Notes: generated by a model from the sequence alone, not told the origin. A stretch of DNA of 64,000 nt from Massilia sp. YIM B02763 (GCF_030412015.1 NZ_JASNRD010000014.1:1-64000), one strand, 5' to 3'; positions 1 to 10,052 are shown, numbered from the stretch's first letter. Program-made: numbers and translations.

Positions 1-66
1 AGTTATGTCTAACTTCTCTGGGTCAGTTCACAGGCAGGGGCGATGCCGTTCGCGCGTATCGTTCGT

Positions 67-2316
67 TCAGGCCGCGCGCGTCAGCGCATCGTTCCCCAGC
101 CACTCCAGCAGCGCCTGCGGCGCCAGCGGCCGCGCGAACAGGTAGCCCTGCGCCAGCGGGCAGCCGAGCGACTGCAGGATCTGCGCCTGGCGCTCGTCCT
201 CGACGCCCTCGGCGATGATCGACAGGCCCAGGTTGCGGCCCAGCTCGATAACCATCTCGGCGATGCTGCTGCCGCGCGCCGATCCCGTGATCTCGGTGAC
301 GAAGGCGCGGTCGATCTTGAGCCGGTCCACCTGCAGGCGCTGCAGGTAGGACAGCGAGGAAAACCCCGTCCCGAAGTCGTCGATCGCGATCGATACGCCG
401 GTACGCTTGATCTCGGCGAGGCGCTCGATCAGCAGGTCCGGCTCTTCCATGGCCATCGATTCCGTGATCTCAAGCTCGACCCGTTCCGGCGGGGCGCCCG
501 TCTCGTGCAGGGCGCGGCGCAGCATGTCGATGAAGTGCGGATGGCGGAACTGCACCTGCGACACGTTGATCGACATCGTGAAGTCGAGGTGGCCGGCCGC
601 GCGCACGCGCATCAGTTCGGCGCAGGCCTCGCGCAGCACCCAGGCGCCGATGTCGATGATCAGGCCGGAATACTCGGCGATCGGAATGAAGCGGTCCGGC
701 GGCACGAAGCGGCCGTCCTCGGTGCGCCAGCGCAGCAGGGCCTCGGCGCCGAACGCGCGGCGCGCGCCCAGCTCCACCTGCGGCTGGTAGGCGAGGAACA
801 GTTCACCGCGCGCGAAGCCGCTGCGCAGCGCATGCATCAGGCGCACGCGTTCGCGCGTCTCGACGCCCATCGCCCGCGAAAAATAGAAGTGGCCGCCGCG
901 CTGCTTGGTCTTGGCGCGCTTGAGCGCGATGTCCGCATCCTTCAGGGCGTCCGTGCCGTTGCCGTCGTGCTCGCGCAGGCGCACGAGGCCCAGCGTGGCC
1001 GAGACCTGCACGTCCTGGCCCTCGATCGAGAACGGGGTATCGAACTGCGCGTGGAGCAGGGCCGGGTCGAGCTGGCAGCATGGGCCCAGCACGCAGAAGA
1101 TGTCGCCGCCGATGCGCGCCAGCGCCAGGCGCGCGTCCAGGCGCGTACGCAGGCGCTGCGCCACGGCCACCAGCAGCGCGTCGCCGAACTGGTGGCCGAG
1201 CGCGTCGTTGGTTTCGGCGAAATGGTCGATGTCGACGAGGCACAGGGTGGCGTCGCTGTCCTGGCGCAGGCGCAGGCTGTCGTCGATCAGCTCGACAAGG
1301 CGGGTGCGGTTGGGCAGGCCGGTCAGGCCGTCGTAGAAGGCGGCGCGCTGCAGGTCCGTCATCAGCGCCACGTTGTCCAGGCCGACGGCGAGGCTGCTGG
1401 CGAACACGTCGAGCAGGCCGCGGCGCAGCGCGTCGACGGGGCGCTCCAGGCGCAGGTAGGCGGCGAAGTCGGCGTGCGACTTGCCGCGGAAGTACAAGGT
1501 CAGTTCGTGCGCGTCGTAGACGTTGGCCCGCCGCTCGAGCGTGCGCGCGATGGCGGCGGCGGGGCCGTGGGCCGTGCGTGCCAGCATCCCGTCGGCCACC
1601 AGGCCCGCGCAGTCGCCGCAGCTCGCCAGCACGTGCCAGGCTTCCGGACGGTCGCCGGGCGCGCTGGCGCACAGCAGGCCGTGCGCCGGCTGGCCCAGCA
1701 GCAGGGCCGCTTCGCGCAGGATGCCCTGGGTCATCTCGCTGATCGAGTGCAGCGCCATCAGCTCCGTATTCGCGCGCACCACCTGGGCCAGGCCGGCCCG
1801 GCTGTCCTCGAGCGCGTGGATCTGCTCGTAGGCGCGGATCGCCGCCGCCACGCTGGTGTACAGCTTGGTGCGGGTCAGTTCGGACTTGGTGCGGTAGTCG
1901 TTGATGTCGTAGCCGCGGATCGCATCCATTTCCGGCGCATAGCCGGGCTGGCCCGTGCGCAGCAGGATGCGCACGTCGTGCATGCCCAGCACGTCGCGGA
2001 TGTGGCGTACCAGTTGCAGGCCGGCGTCGGCCTGTTCCATGACGACGTCGAGCAGGATCACGGCGATGTCGCGTTCGCGCTCGAGCAGGCGCTCGGCCTG
2101 GGCGCGCGAATAGGCATGCAGGAATTCCAGCGGGCGCCCGTGCAGCTCGAGGCTGCCGAGGGCGAAGGTCGTGGTCGAGTGGACGTCGGCATCGTCGTCC
2201 ACGATCAGCACCCGCCATGCGCCTGCTGCGCCAGGTTGCGGCGCGGCAGGCGTTTCGTCGACGAATACCAGATCGTCGTCCTGCGCAGCGCCCGAGGGCG
2301 CGTTCGGTGCGGGCAT
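67..2316 (-). CDS. Response-regulator/GGDEF/EAL c-di-GMP phosphodiesterase with a degenerate GGDEF domain
   Basis: A 749-residue cytoplasmic signalling protein predicted to hydrolyse cyclic di-GMP. Domains seen in order: a receiver domain (about 35-160) with acidic cluster D40-D42, phospho-acceptor D90 in VILLDVVME, T121 and K144; a linker resembling DUF3369 (about 170-320); GGDEF (about 330-480); EAL (about 500-740). The GGDEF signature reads RIGGDIF, so the catalytic Glu is lost and cyclase activity is unlikely; the domain may bind GTP as a regulator. The EAL domain keeps its motifs: EALLRW, NVS, EITES, DDFGTG, KIDRAF, EGVE and QGY. No transmembrane segment is seen, so input is probably phosphorylation by an unlinked kinase. 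It is transcribed away from aroC, and 175 bp separate the two starts. The 66 bases after its stop hold nothing I recognise. The domain call is secure; the biological output is unknown. Confidence 0.9.
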   Translation of the reverse strand: MPAPNAPSGAAQDDDLVFVDETPAAPQPGAAGAWRVLIVDDDADVHSTTTFALGSLELHGRPLEFLHAYSRAQAERLLERERDIAVILLDVVMEQADAGLQLVRHIRDVLGMHDVRILLRTGQPGYAPEMDAIRGYDINDYRTKSELTRTKLYTSVAAAIRAYEQIHALEDSRAGLAQVVRANTELMALHSISEMTQGILREAALLLGQPAHGLLCASAPGDRPEAWHVLASCGDCAGLVADGMLARTAHGPAAAIARTLERRANVYDAHELTLYFRGKSHADFAAYLRLERPVDALRRGLLDVFASSLAVGLDNVALMTDLQRAAFYDGLTGLPNRTRLVELIDDSLRLRQDSDATLCLVDIDHFAETNDALGHQFGDALLVAVAQRLRTRLDARLALARIGGDIFCVLGPCCQLDPALLHAQFDTPFSIEGQDVQVSATLGLVRLREHDGNGTDALKDADIALKRAKTKQRGGHFYFSRAMGVETRERVRLMHALRSGFARGELFLAYQPQVELGARRAFGAEALLRWRTEDGRFVPPDRFIPIAEYSGLIIDIGAWVLREACAELMRVRAAGHLDFTMSINVSQVQFRHPHFIDMLRRALHETGAPPERVELEITESMAMEEPDLLIERLAEIKRTGVSIAIDDFGTGFSSLSYLQRLQVDRLKIDRAFVTEITGSARGSSIAEMVIELGRNLGLSIIAEGVEDERQAQILQSLGCPLAQGYLFARPLAPQALLEWLGNDALTRAA

Positions 2317-2491
2317 GTGCTACTTCTCCAGTGAGCGCGGTTCTTTGAACCTAGTATATATGCAATACTCAAGGCCCAGGAAAAAATTCTTTGAGGCAAC
2401 AGTTGCGATAGTGACAGGTGTTGTCAAATGACCGCGCCGGGCCCGATACTGTAGAATCTTCCTTTCCCTTCTTACAAGTCCAGAGTTCTCA

Positions 2492-3586
2492 ATGTCCGGC
2501 AACACATTTGGCAAGCTGTTTTCCGTTACCACCTTCGGCGAGTCGCACGGTCCCGCGATCGGCTGCGTGATCGATGGCTGTCCCCCGGGGATGGCGCTGT
2601 CCGAGGCCGACATCCAGCCCGAGCTGGACCGTCGCAAGCCCGGCACGTCGCGCCATGTGACGCAGCGCCAGGAAGCGGACCGCGTGCAGATCCTGTCGGG
2701 CGTGTACGAGGGCGTCACCACCGGCACGCCGATCGCGCTGCTGATCCCCAACGAGGACCAGCGCAGCAAGGACTACGGCAACATCGCCGAGACCTTCCGT
2801 CCGGGCCACGCCGACTATACGTACTGGCACAAGTACGGCGTGCGCGACCCGCGCGGCGGCGGCCGTTCCTCCGCGCGCCTGACCGCGCCCGTGGTCGGCG
2901 CCGGCGCCATCGCCAAGAAGTGGCTGCGCGAGCGCTTCGGTACCGAATTCATGGGCTGCATGGGCGCGCTGGGCGACATCGACGTGCCGTTCCAGGGCTG
3001 GGAGCACGTGCATGCGAATCCCTTCTTCGCCGCCACCGGCGACGCGGCGCTGATCGCGCGGATGGAAGCCGCGATGGACGAGCTGCGCCGCGCCGGCGAC
3101 TCGATCGGCGCGCGCATCGACGTGGTGGCGAAGAACGTCCCCGTGGGCCTGGGCCAGCCGCTGTACGACAAGCTCGATGCCGACATCGCCTATGCGATGA
3201 TAGGGATTAACGCGGTCAAGGGCGTGGAGATCGGCGCCGGCTTCGCGTCGGTGGCGCAGAAGGGTTCCGAGCATGGCGACGAACTGACGCCGCAGGGCTT
3301 CGTCGGCAACAACGCCGGCGGCGTGCTGGGCGGGATCTCGACGGGGCAGGACATCACGGTCTCCATCGCCATCAAGCCGACGTCGTCGATCCGCACGCCG
3401 CGCCGCTCGATCGACAAGGCCGGCAATCCGGTGGAGGTCGAGACCTTCGGCCGCCACGATCCCTGCGTGGGCATCCGCGCCACGCCGATCGCCGAGGCGA
3501 TGCTGGCGCTGGTGCTGATCGATCATGCGTTGATGCACCGGGCGCAGTGCGGGGATGTCAGGGTCGATACCCCGAAGCTGGCGTAA
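2492..3586 (+). CDS. aroC: Chorismate synthase
   Basis: Converts 5-enolpyruvylshikimate-3-phosphate to chorismate, the last common step of aromatic amino acid and folate precursor synthesis; needs reduced FMN; cytoplasmic. The 364-residue protein has the usual length. Family signatures are visible: [18 protein letters not shown] near the N-terminus, the RPGHADYTY and [14 protein letters not shown] segment in the middle, and [18 protein letters not shown] near the C-terminus. The start ([10 protein letters not shown]) matches the usual start of the family, although only a weak ribosome site (GAGT) precedes it. It stands alone, divergent from a c-di-GMP protein and convergent with the HDOD gene, with a palindromic hairpin at 3604-3633 between the two stops. 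Confidence 0.98.
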   Translation: MSGNTFGKLFSVTTFGESHGPAIGCVIDGCPPGMALSEADIQPELDRRKPGTSRHVTQRQEADRVQILSGVYEGVTTGTPIALLIPNEDQRSKDYGNIAETFRPGHADYTYWHKYGVRDPRGGGRSSARLTAPVVGAGAIAKKWLRERFGTEFMGCMGALGDIDVPFQGWEHVHANPFFAATGDAALIARMEAAMDELRRAGDSIGARIDVVAKNVPVGLGQPLYDKLDADIAYAMIGINAVKGVEIGAGFASVAQKGSEHGDELTPQGFVGNNAGGVLGGISTGQDITVSIAIKPTSSIRTPRRSIDKAGNPVEVETFGRHDPCVGIRATPIAEAMLALVLIDHALMHRAQCGDVRVDTPKLA

Positions 3587-3603
3587 ACAAACGGTCTAAA
3601 CCA

Positions 3604-3633
3604 ACGTCGTCCCTGCGCAGGCAGGGACGACGT
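3604..3633. repeat. REP-like perfect hairpin between convergent genes
   Basis: A perfect 13-bp inverted repeat, ACGTCGTCCCTGC and its complement, around a GCAG loop. It fills the 56-bp gap between the stops of aroC (+) and the HDOD gene (-). No T-tract follows, so it is a better fit to a REP-type element or Rho-assisted end structure than to a standard terminator. Related sequences occur at 32751-32855 and 62984-63072, also at convergent junctions. Confidence 0.75.
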
Positions 3634-3642
3634 CGTTGACGT

Positions 3643-5133
3643 TCAGGTCCTGAGCGCCGCCGCTTCCGCCTGCTGCCTGCGCTCGACCGTCTTCACGACC
3701 AGCCCGCGCAAGTCGTTCAGCATCGCGAACTCGGTCTGGCTCAGGTACACCGTCGGATAGCGGTCGTCCCAGTCGCCGTAGATGAAGCCGACCGGCTCGC
3801 CGTGCGTGCACAGCGGGATGATGACGAAGCAGCGCGCCTCCTGCAGCGACGCCTTCCACCAGTCGGGCAGCTTGCTCGAGAACTTGGGATCGCGCGCGTT
3901 CTCGATGAAGATCACGCGGTCGCTGCCGAGGGCGGCGAAGAACACGTTCGGGTCGTAGGCGTCGTCGAAGGCCAGTTGCGGCAGCAGGGCCTTGGCATGG
4001 TCGCCCAGGCCGATCTTGGCCGTGTACTTGCCGTCGCGGCGGCTGCGCAGGAAGCCGAAGGCGCGCGTGAACGACAGGCCGTGGTAGGCCGTCTCGATGG
4101 CCATCGACATCATCTGCCCCGGCGTGGCGCCGGCGGCAGCGTCGCGCATGTCGGCCACGCCGCTCATCAGGATCTTGTTGCCGGCCTCGCGCATGCGCGT
4201 GGCGGCCGCTTCGCGCGCGCGCTTCTCGGGCGGGTTGGCCAGCGGCGCGATCGACAGGTCGGCCGCCGCTTCTTCCTTGGCCTTCTCGATGGCGCCGACA
4301 ATGGAGTCGGGCTCGATGCCGATCATGGGCGCGAAACTCTCCGCGATCTTCTGCACCTCGTCGGCGCCCGTGTCCTCGTCATGCCACAGCGAGTCCGCCG
4401 TCTGCGACGCCATGGTGCCCAGCGCGGCCAGCCAGTCGTCGTGGCCGAACTGCTCGCCGCGCTCGCCCGGCTCGACGCGGCGCATGCCGGCGATCAGGTT
4501 GCGCGGCAGGCCCCAGTGCTCGGCCGTCGCGCGGCCGATCTGTTCCAGCGGGAGGCCGAGCTGGGCGTGCGCCGCCGCGTCCTCGCCGCCGGCGCCGCCG
4601 GCCTGCTGCAGCAGCACCCATTGCTCGGGCAGGTAGAAGGTCACCATCATGCGGCCCAGCGAGTGCAGGATCGAGCACACCACGGCTTCCTCGGCGTCCT
4701 TCACGCGGGCCTGGGCCGCGACCTGGTGCGCGACCATGCCGGCCAGGACCGCCTTTTCCATCTCGATCTGGGCCTGCAGCGAATCCGGCGTCGACTTGCT
4801 CAGTTCCTCGATCAGCTTCAGGCCCAGCGCCAGGTGGCCGATCGCCTCGGTGCCCAGCACGAGGATCGCCTTCGACACCGTGTTGATGCGCTGGCCGAAC
4901 GCCGAGTACATGCCGCTGTTGGCCAGGCGCAGCACCTTCTGCGTCAGCACGGGATCGGACAGCACCGTCTCGGCCATCGAGAAATCGGCCTCGTCCTCGC
5001 CGCGCATGGAGGCCAGGATGGCGTTGATCGCGCGGGTAAAGCCGGGCATGTCGCCGCGCCGGCGGACGCGTTCCCACAGCAGGGCGAGGGTGGCGTCGGC
5101 CTTCGGCGACCGTTCGAAGTTCAGTTGATTCAT
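3643..5133 (-). CDS. HDOD-domain signalling protein with C-terminal GAF-like domain
   Basis: A 496-residue cytoplasmic protein. Residues about 20-230 look like an HDOD domain (PGFTRAINAI, MAETVLSDPVLTQKVLRLANS, SILHSLGRMM), a metal-independent HD relative found in bacterial signalling proteins. Residues about 330-490 resemble a GAF sensor (FVIIPLCTHGEPVGFIYGDW). It overlaps the upstream PAS-GGDEF-EAL gene by 4 bp (its ATG shares TCAT, read on +, with that gene's stop), so the two are almost certainly co-transcribed and translationally coupled. This suggests it works downstream of, or with, that c-di-GMP enzyme. HDOD proteins do not have a uniform biochemical activity, so no reaction is assigned. 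Confidence 0.85.
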   Translation of the reverse strand: MNQLNFERSPKADATLALLWERVRRRGDMPGFTRAINAILASMRGEDEADFSMAETVLSDPVLTQKVLRLANSGMYSAFGQRINTVSKAILVLGTEAIGHLALGLKLIEELSKSTPDSLQAQIEMEKAVLAGMVAHQVAAQARVKDAEEAVVCSILHSLGRMMVTFYLPEQWVLLQQAGGAGGEDAAAHAQLGLPLEQIGRATAEHWGLPRNLIAGMRRVEPGERGEQFGHDDWLAALGTMASQTADSLWHDEDTGADEVQKIAESFAPMIGIEPDSIVGAIEKAKEEAAADLSIAPLANPPEKRAREAAATRMREAGNKILMSGVADMRDAAAGATPGQMMSMAIETAYHGLSFTRAFGFLRSRRDGKYTAKIGLGDHAKALLPQLAFDDAYDPNVFFAALGSDRVIFIENARDPKFSSKLPDWWKASLQEARCFVIIPLCTHGEPVGFIYGDWDDRYPTVYLSQTEFAMLNDLRGLVVKTVERRQQAEAAALRT

Positions 5134-6896
5134 GGTTTGCCCACCCGTAGTTCGTCCGGCAGCAGTTCGGCGTACAGGTTTTCCCTGAGCGCGGCCATGG
5201 CCACGTGGGCCGGCATCGGCTTGCCGGTCAGGTAGCCCTGCACGTAATCGCAGCCGCGCGACTCGACATACGCGAGTTGTTCTTCGGTTTCCACGCCCTC
5301 GGCGACGACCGACAGGTCGAGGTGCTTGGCCAGGTCGAGCACGGCGTTGCAGATGGCGGCGTCCTTGGTCGACGCGGGCAGGTCCTTGATGAAGGCCCGG
5401 TCGATCTTCAGCACCGAGATCGGGAAGCGCTTCAGGTAGGCGAGGCTCGAGTAGCCGGTGCCGAAGTCGTCGATCGCGATGCGCGCGCGCCGCTCCGTCA
5501 TCTTGGCCAGGATCGCCTCGGCGTGCAGCGGGTCGATCATCAGCGTGCCTTCGGTGATCTCGAGCACCAGCTTGTCGCCCGGGGTGCCGGAAAAGGCCAG
5601 CGCATCGTCGAGGACGGACAGGAATTTGTCGTTGCGGAACTGGCGCGGGCTGATGTTGACGGAGATGTACAGCTCGCGCTTGGCCACCTCCTCGAACTGG
5701 CGCAGCTGCACCAGCGCAGCCTTCAGTGCCCAGGCGCCCAGCAGGTTGATGAGGCCGTTGGTCTCGGCGATCGGGATGAAGCGCACGGGCGGCACCATGC
5801 CCAGCACCGGGTGCTTCCAGCGCATCAGCGTCTCGAAGCCTTCGATCTGGCGCGAGCGGCTGCTCACGATGGGCTGGTAGTACAGCAGGAATTCGCCTTC
5901 GCGCACGGCCTGGAACATCGCCGCTTCCAGCGAGATGTCGTGCTGCGGCGGGCCGCTGTCCTTCAGGTTGTAGACGACGCTCCTGCCGCCGCCGGTTTCC
6001 TTGCAGCGGCCCATGGCGGCATCGGCCATCGCCAGCAGGCGCACTTCGTCTTCCGCATGTTCCGGGTAGATCGACACGCCCACCGACGCGCCCAGGTAGA
6101 TCGTGTGGCTGTCGATCTCGAACGGCGACTGCAGGGCCGCCAGCAGGCGGCCCGTCACGAGCTTGATCTGGGCCGCGGTATAGGTGCCGGGCAGCACCGC
6201 GACGAACTCGTCGCCGCCGACGCGGGCCAGCGTGTCGCTGTCGCGCAGCGTCTTGCGCAGGCGCGCCGCGGCCTGGCGCAGGATGGCGTCGCCGACCGGG
6301 TGGCCGAGGCCGTCGTTGACCTTCTTGAAGCCGTCCAGGCCGATGGTGGCGACCGAGAAGCCCTGGCCGGAGCGGCGCGCGCTGGCGATCACCATGCGGA
6401 TGCGGTCGGACAGCAGCAGGCGGTTGGGCAGCTCCGTCAGCGCGTCGTGCGTGGCCATGTGGCGCAGGCGCTGCTCGGTGGCACGCTGGGCGGACATGTC
6501 GCGCCCGATGGCGAGCAGTTCATGGCTGCCGGGCAGGCTGCTGATGCGCAGCTCGTACCAGGTTTCCTTGTCGCCCATGTCCTTGTCTGCCGCGCGCAGC
6601 CGTACTTCGACCAGCACGGGGTCGGCGATGGCGACCGCGCTGGCGTCGATGATGGCATTGCGCAGCGCCGGCTGGTCCGCTTCCGGGGCCAGCGCGAGCA
6701 TTGGCCTGCCGGCGAGCGGTGCGGCGTCGCTGCTGCCCAGCGTGCGCAGCGTGCGCTGGCTGGCGAACTGGATCAGTCCCCCCGGATCGAGCCGGAACAC
6801 GATGTCGCCCGCCGCCTCCATGAAGCCGTCCAGGCTCGCGGCGGGAAGGGCATCGCGGGGCTCCTCGTGCGGTACTGCGGGTGAACTGGCACGCAT
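5130..6896 (-). CDS. PAS-GGDEF-EAL cyclic di-GMP enzyme
   Basis: A 588-residue protein with a PAS-like sensor (about 25-145), a GGDEF domain (about 155-310) and an EAL domain (about 325-570). Unlike the protein at 67-2316, the cyclase signature is intact (RVGGDEFVAVL). The EAL motifs are also present, with ETLMRW in place of EALLRW, NIS, EITEG, DDFGTGYSS, KIDRAF, EGVE and QGY, so it could be bifunctional. No membrane segment or signal peptide is seen. The start (MRASSPAVPHEE) is the first ATG of the frame; no strong ribosome site marks it, so a later start is possible. It is the first gene of a two-gene operon with the HDOD gene, which overlaps its stop by 4 bp. Confidence 0.9.
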   Translation of the reverse strand: MRASSPAVPHEEPRDALPAASLDGFMEAAGDIVFRLDPGGLIQFASQRTLRTLGSSDAAPLAGRPMLALAPEADQPALRNAIIDASAVAIADPVLVEVRLRAADKDMGDKETWYELRISSLPGSHELLAIGRDMSAQRATEQRLRHMATHDALTELPNRLLLSDRIRMVIASARRSGQGFSVATIGLDGFKKVNDGLGHPVGDAILRQAAARLRKTLRDSDTLARVGGDEFVAVLPGTYTAAQIKLVTGRLLAALQSPFEIDSHTIYLGASVGVSIYPEHAEDEVRLLAMADAAMGRCKETGGGRSVVYNLKDSGPPQHDISLEAAMFQAVREGEFLLYYQPIVSSRSRQIEGFETLMRWKHPVLGMVPPVRFIPIAETNGLINLLGAWALKAALVQLRQFEEVAKRELYISVNISPRQFRNDKFLSVLDDALAFSGTPGDKLVLEITEGTLMIDPLHAEAILAKMTERRARIAIDDFGTGYSSLAYLKRFPISVLKIDRAFIKDLPASTKDAAICNAVLDLAKHLDLSVVAEGVETEEQLAYVESRGCDYVQGYLTGKPMPAHVAMAALRENLYAELLPDELRVGKP

Positions 6897-7254
6897 TGTT
6901 GAAATATCTGCTTTCTGTTAGCTGGGCAGGAGCCTGGATTTCAGTGAAACCGTACGAGTGTACCAAATCGACAAACAATGTATCACTGAAAAATTCCGTG
7001 AAGCATCAAACATGACAATTTCCTCGTGGCGCGTTCACACCTGCTTGATGCATCGCAGTCGGGATTTTGGGACTGCCATGCTTGCCCGGCATGAGGCTTT
7101 GCGCTAGCCTTGTTGCCTTATCGTTAAGGCGAGGCAAGCGCGGAACTGGTGCATTGTCGCTGATATAGTGCAGCAAGGAAACTTTTTCATATTGAAGATG
7201 ATGCTACGTTGCAACAAATATAGCCCCGCCCCCCGATCGATGGAGGAGACCGCC
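6897..7254. promoter_or_regulatory. Intergenic region upstream of aidB with a GCCTTA-TCGT-TAAGGC palindrome
   Basis: A 358-bp non-coding stretch between two divergent genes, with lower GC than its flanks. The clearest element is a perfect 6-bp inverted repeat, GCCTTA-TCGT-TAAGGC, at 7115-7130, with TTG to its left and CAA to its right in near symmetry. A strong ribosome site (GGAGGAGA, 7242-7249) lies just before the aidB ATG at 7255. I could not fix a convincing -35/-10 pair. The palindrome is a candidate operator only. Confidence 0.4.
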
Positions 7255-8934
7255 ATGAACCGCTTCGACACCCACGACGTCATCAACCAGGCGCCGCCGT
7301 TCGGCGACGTCAACCTGTTCCGCTGCGACGCGGCGCTGCGCGAAGGGCTGGAGCGGGAGGGCGGCGGCTGGGCCGCGGCCGAACTCGACCGCCTGGGCGA
7401 ACGGCTGGGCGCGCGCGACCTGCAGGAACTCGCGCGGCTCGCCAACGAACACGGTCCGCGCCTGGTCGGCTACGACCGCCAGGGCCGGCGCGTCGACGAG
7501 ATCGAGTTCCATCCGGCCTGGCACGCGCTGATGGCGCTGCTGGTCGAGAACGGCGCCCATTCGCTGCCGTGGGAAGCCCCGCGCGGCGGCGCCCAGGTGG
7601 CGCGTGCCACCGCTTACCTGATGTTCGGCCAGGTCGAGAACGGCAGCCAGTGCCCGGTGACCATGACCTACGCGGCCGTGCCGGCCCTGCGCCAGGCGCC
7701 GGCGCTGGCCGCGCGCTGGCTGCCGAAGATCCTGTCGCGCGATTACGATCCGCGTTCGCTGCCCGTCGAGCAGAAGCGCGGCGCGCTGGTGGGCATGGGC
7801 ATGACGGAAAAGCAGGGCGGCTCGGACGTGCGCGCCAACACGACGCGCGCCGCGCCGATCGATCCGGCGCAGGCACGGGAGCGCTTCGGCGACGAGCATG
7901 CGCAGGCCTGGAACATCGTCGGCCACAAGTGGTTCTTCTCGGCGCCGCAGGCCGACGCCCACCTGATCCTGGCGCAGACCGATGCGGGCGGCGGCGCGGG
8001 CCTCAGTTGCTTCTTCGTGCCGCGCTACCTGCCCGACGGCAGCCGCAACGCCGTGCGCGTCCAGCGCCTGAAGAACAAGCTGGGCAACCGCTCGAACGCG
8101 TCGTCGGAGGTGGAGTTCTGCGACGCCGTCGGCTGGATGATCGGCAAGGAGGGGCGCGGCATCCCGACGATCCTCGAGATGGGCAGCCACACGCGCCTCG
8201 ATTGCGTGCTGGGCAGCGCCGGCACCATGCGCGCCGCGCTGACGCATGCGCTGCACCATGCGCGCGGACGCGTCGCGTTCGGCCGGCCGCTGGCCGAGCA
8301 GCCGCTGATGCAGAACGTGCTGGCCGACCTGGCGCTCGAGTCGGAGGCGGCGACGGCATTCGCGCTGCGCCTGGCGCGCTGCTTCGACCATGCCGACGAT
8401 CCGCACGAGGCGCTGCTGGCGCGCGTGCTCACGCCGGCCGGCAAGTACTGGATCTGCAAGCGCGGCCCCGCGTTCGGCGCCGAGGCGATGGAAGTCATGG
8501 GCGGCAACGGCTACGTCGAGGACGGTCCGCTGGCGCGCCTGTACCGCGAACTGCCCGTCAATTCGATCTGGGAGGGGTCGGGCAACGTGATGTGCCTGGA
8601 CGTGCTGCGCGCCCTGTCGAAGGGCCCGGAAGTGCGCGAGGCGCTGGCGGCCGAGCTGGCGCCGGCGGCCGGGCGCGACGGCCGCTACGATGCCTATTGC
8701 GCCGACCTGCTGGAAGCGCTGGCGCACGCGGCCGGCGACGAGGGCGGCGCGCGCCGGCTGGCCGAGCGTCTCGTGGTGGCCGTGCAGGCGGGCCTGCTGC
8801 TGCGCCATGCGCCCGCGAGCGTGGCGGACGCCTTCCTGGCGTCGCGCATCGCGCGCGACGCGGGCGGGGCGTTCGGGCGGCTGCCGGCGGGCGTCGACTG
8901 CGCGGCGATCCTGGCGCGGGCGCTGCCGGCGTAG
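7255..8934 (+). CDS. aidB: AidB-like acyl-CoA dehydrogenase family flavoprotein
   Basis: A 559-residue FAD protein of the acyl-CoA dehydrogenase superfamily, AidB branch. Segments recalled from E. coli AidB are nearly identical: [47 protein letters not shown] and [17 protein letters not shown]. In E. coli AidB belongs to the Ada adaptive response, binds DNA and is thought to limit alkylation damage; it also has weak isovaleryl-CoA dehydrogenase activity. An in-frame ATG exists upstream at 7168, but 7255 is preferred because GGAGGAGA lies 5 bp before it and the N-terminus ([14 protein letters not shown]) aligns with the family. No ada or alkA gene is nearby. Downstream upp is 80 bp away and probably independently transcribed. 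Confidence 0.92.
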   Translation: MNRFDTHDVINQAPPFGDVNLFRCDAALREGLEREGGGWAAAELDRLGERLGARDLQELARLANEHGPRLVGYDRQGRRVDEIEFHPAWHALMALLVENGAHSLPWEAPRGGAQVARATAYLMFGQVENGSQCPVTMTYAAVPALRQAPALAARWLPKILSRDYDPRSLPVEQKRGALVGMGMTEKQGGSDVRANTTRAAPIDPAQARERFGDEHAQAWNIVGHKWFFSAPQADAHLILAQTDAGGGAGLSCFFVPRYLPDGSRNAVRVQRLKNKLGNRSNASSEVEFCDAVGWMIGKEGRGIPTILEMGSHTRLDCVLGSAGTMRAALTHALHHARGRVAFGRPLAEQPLMQNVLADLALESEAATAFALRLARCFDHADDPHEALLARVLTPAGKYWICKRGPAFGAEAMEVMGGNGYVEDGPLARLYRELPVNSIWEGSGNVMCLDVLRALSKGPEVREALAAELAPAAGRDGRYDAYCADLLEALAHAAGDEGGARRLAERLVVAVQAGLLLRHAPASVADAFLASRIARDAGGAFGRLPAGVDCAAILARALPA

Positions 8935-9014
8935 CCATATGTCTTCGACAAAAAGGCGGGACAAACGGGCGCGCGGCTGGGATAATGGCGCCCTTCGCAC
9001 CAACCAAGATTCCC

Positions 9015-9674
9015 ATGTCGACAATGAAACAAGATCCGCGGTTTCCGAACCTGTTCATCACCAACCATCCCCTGATCCAGCATAAGCTGTCGCACATGCG
9101 CGACCGCGGCACGTCGACCCGCACGTTCCGCGAGCTGCTCAAGGAGATCACGCTGCTGATGGGCTACGAGATCACGCGCGACCTGCCGCTGACCACCCGC
9201 CAGATCGACACGCCGCTCGAAACCATCGACGCGCCCGTCATCGCGGGCAAGAAGCTGGCCATCGTCCCGATCCTGCGCGCCGGCGTCGGCATGAGCGACG
9301 GTCTGCTGGAACTGGTGCCGTCGGCACGCGTCGGCCACATCGGCGTGTTCCGCGACCCGGACACCCACCTGCCGGTCGAATACCTGGTGCGCCTGCCGGA
9401 CACCAACGAGCGCACCTTCATCCTGTGCGACCCCATGGTGGCGACCGGCAACTCGGCCGTGTACGCCGTGGACGTGCTCAAGAAGCGCGGCGTGTCCGAC
9501 GACCAGATCATCTTCCTGGCATTGGTGGCGGCGCCGGAAGGCGTGGAGGTGTTCCACAAGGCGCATCCGAACGTCAAGCTGTACGTCGCCTCGCTGGACA
9601 GCCACCTGAACGACCACGCCTACATCATCCCCGGCCTGGGCGACGCGGGCGACCGCATCTTCGGCACCAAGTAA
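9015..9674 (+). CDS. upp: Uracil phosphoribosyltransferase
   Basis: Salvage enzyme: uracil + PRPP to UMP + pyrophosphate, cytoplasmic. The 219-residue protein starts [10 protein letters not shown]; a second in-frame ATG at 9024 is possible. Visible signatures are [14 protein letters not shown] at the N-terminus, [17 protein letters not shown], and the PRPP-binding loop [13 protein letters not shown], followed by a C-terminal [13 protein letters not shown] typical of bacterial Upp. A short Hpt gene starts 4 bases after its stop, so the two are likely one transcript. That pairing has no obvious metabolic logic. Confidence 0.97.
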   Translation: MSTMKQDPRFPNLFITNHPLIQHKLSHMRDRGTSTRTFRELLKEITLLMGYEITRDLPLTTRQIDTPLETIDAPVIAGKKLAIVPILRAGVGMSDGLLELVPSARVGHIGVFRDPDTHLPVEYLVRLPDTNERTFILCDPMVATGNSAVYAVDVLKKRGVSDDQIIFLALVAAPEGVEVFHKAHPNVKLYVASLDSHLNDHAYIIPGLGDAGDRIFGTK

Positions 9675-9677
9675 GCC

Positions 9678-10052
9678 ATGAGCAGCGGCGCGGACGAGGA
9701 ATTCTTCGCACGCCTGGCGGAGCTGAACGGCAAGTTCGCCGCCAGCCTGCCGCAAACGCTGGGCCGCCTGTCGGCGGCGCGCGAGGCCTTCGACGTGGCG
9801 CGGCCGCAGGGGGCATTGATCGCGCAGCTGCAGGCGGTGCTGCACACGCTGGCCGGATCGTCGGCCACGTTCGGCTTCCGCGGCCTGGGCCAGCACGCGC
9901 GCGCCCTCGAGCAGCGCCTGCGCGTGCTGACCACCTTCGACTCCGTCAACCCGACGGAATGGCGCGCCTGGTTGGGCGAGCTCGACACGTTCGTGGCCTG
10001 GGGCCTGCGCGACCCGAAAGGGTCCTATCCCAACGATGAGCCCGGCATTTAG
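9678..10052 (+). CDS. Small Hpt (histidine phosphotransfer) domain protein
   Basis: A 124-residue protein made almost entirely of a four-helix Hpt-like domain. The phospho-acceptor region is LHTLAGSSATFGFRGL, which fits the family pattern H-x-L-x-G-x-S/A-x-x-F/L-G. Such proteins shuttle phosphate between hybrid sensor kinases and response regulators in the cytoplasm. It begins 4 bases after upp and probably shares its transcript. No receiver or kinase gene is adjacent, so its partner must lie elsewhere; the c-di-GMP response regulator at 67-2316 is one possible distant partner, but that is speculation. Confidence 0.78.
   Translation: MSSGADEEFFARLAELNGKFAASLPQTLGRLSAAREAFDVARPQGALIAQLQAVLHTLAGSSATFGFRGLGQHARALEQRLRVLTTFDSVNPTEWRAWLGELDTFVAWGLRDPKGSYPNDEPGI

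Noticed and set aside
43-2334. Long open frame on the + strand (763 codons) opposite the GGDEF-EAL gene
   Set aside because: Arg/Ala/Gln-rich translation with no domain, a mirror of a real gene in high-GC DNA. The same holds for 3802-5235, 5205-6884, 7204-9024, 8694-10355, 11481-13091 and 17614-20247.
7519-7534. TGGCACG motif resembling a sigma-54 -24 element inside aidB
   Set aside because: No GC at the -12 position with correct spacing, and it lies within a coding region. The TGGCACG at 29198-29204 fails for the same reason.
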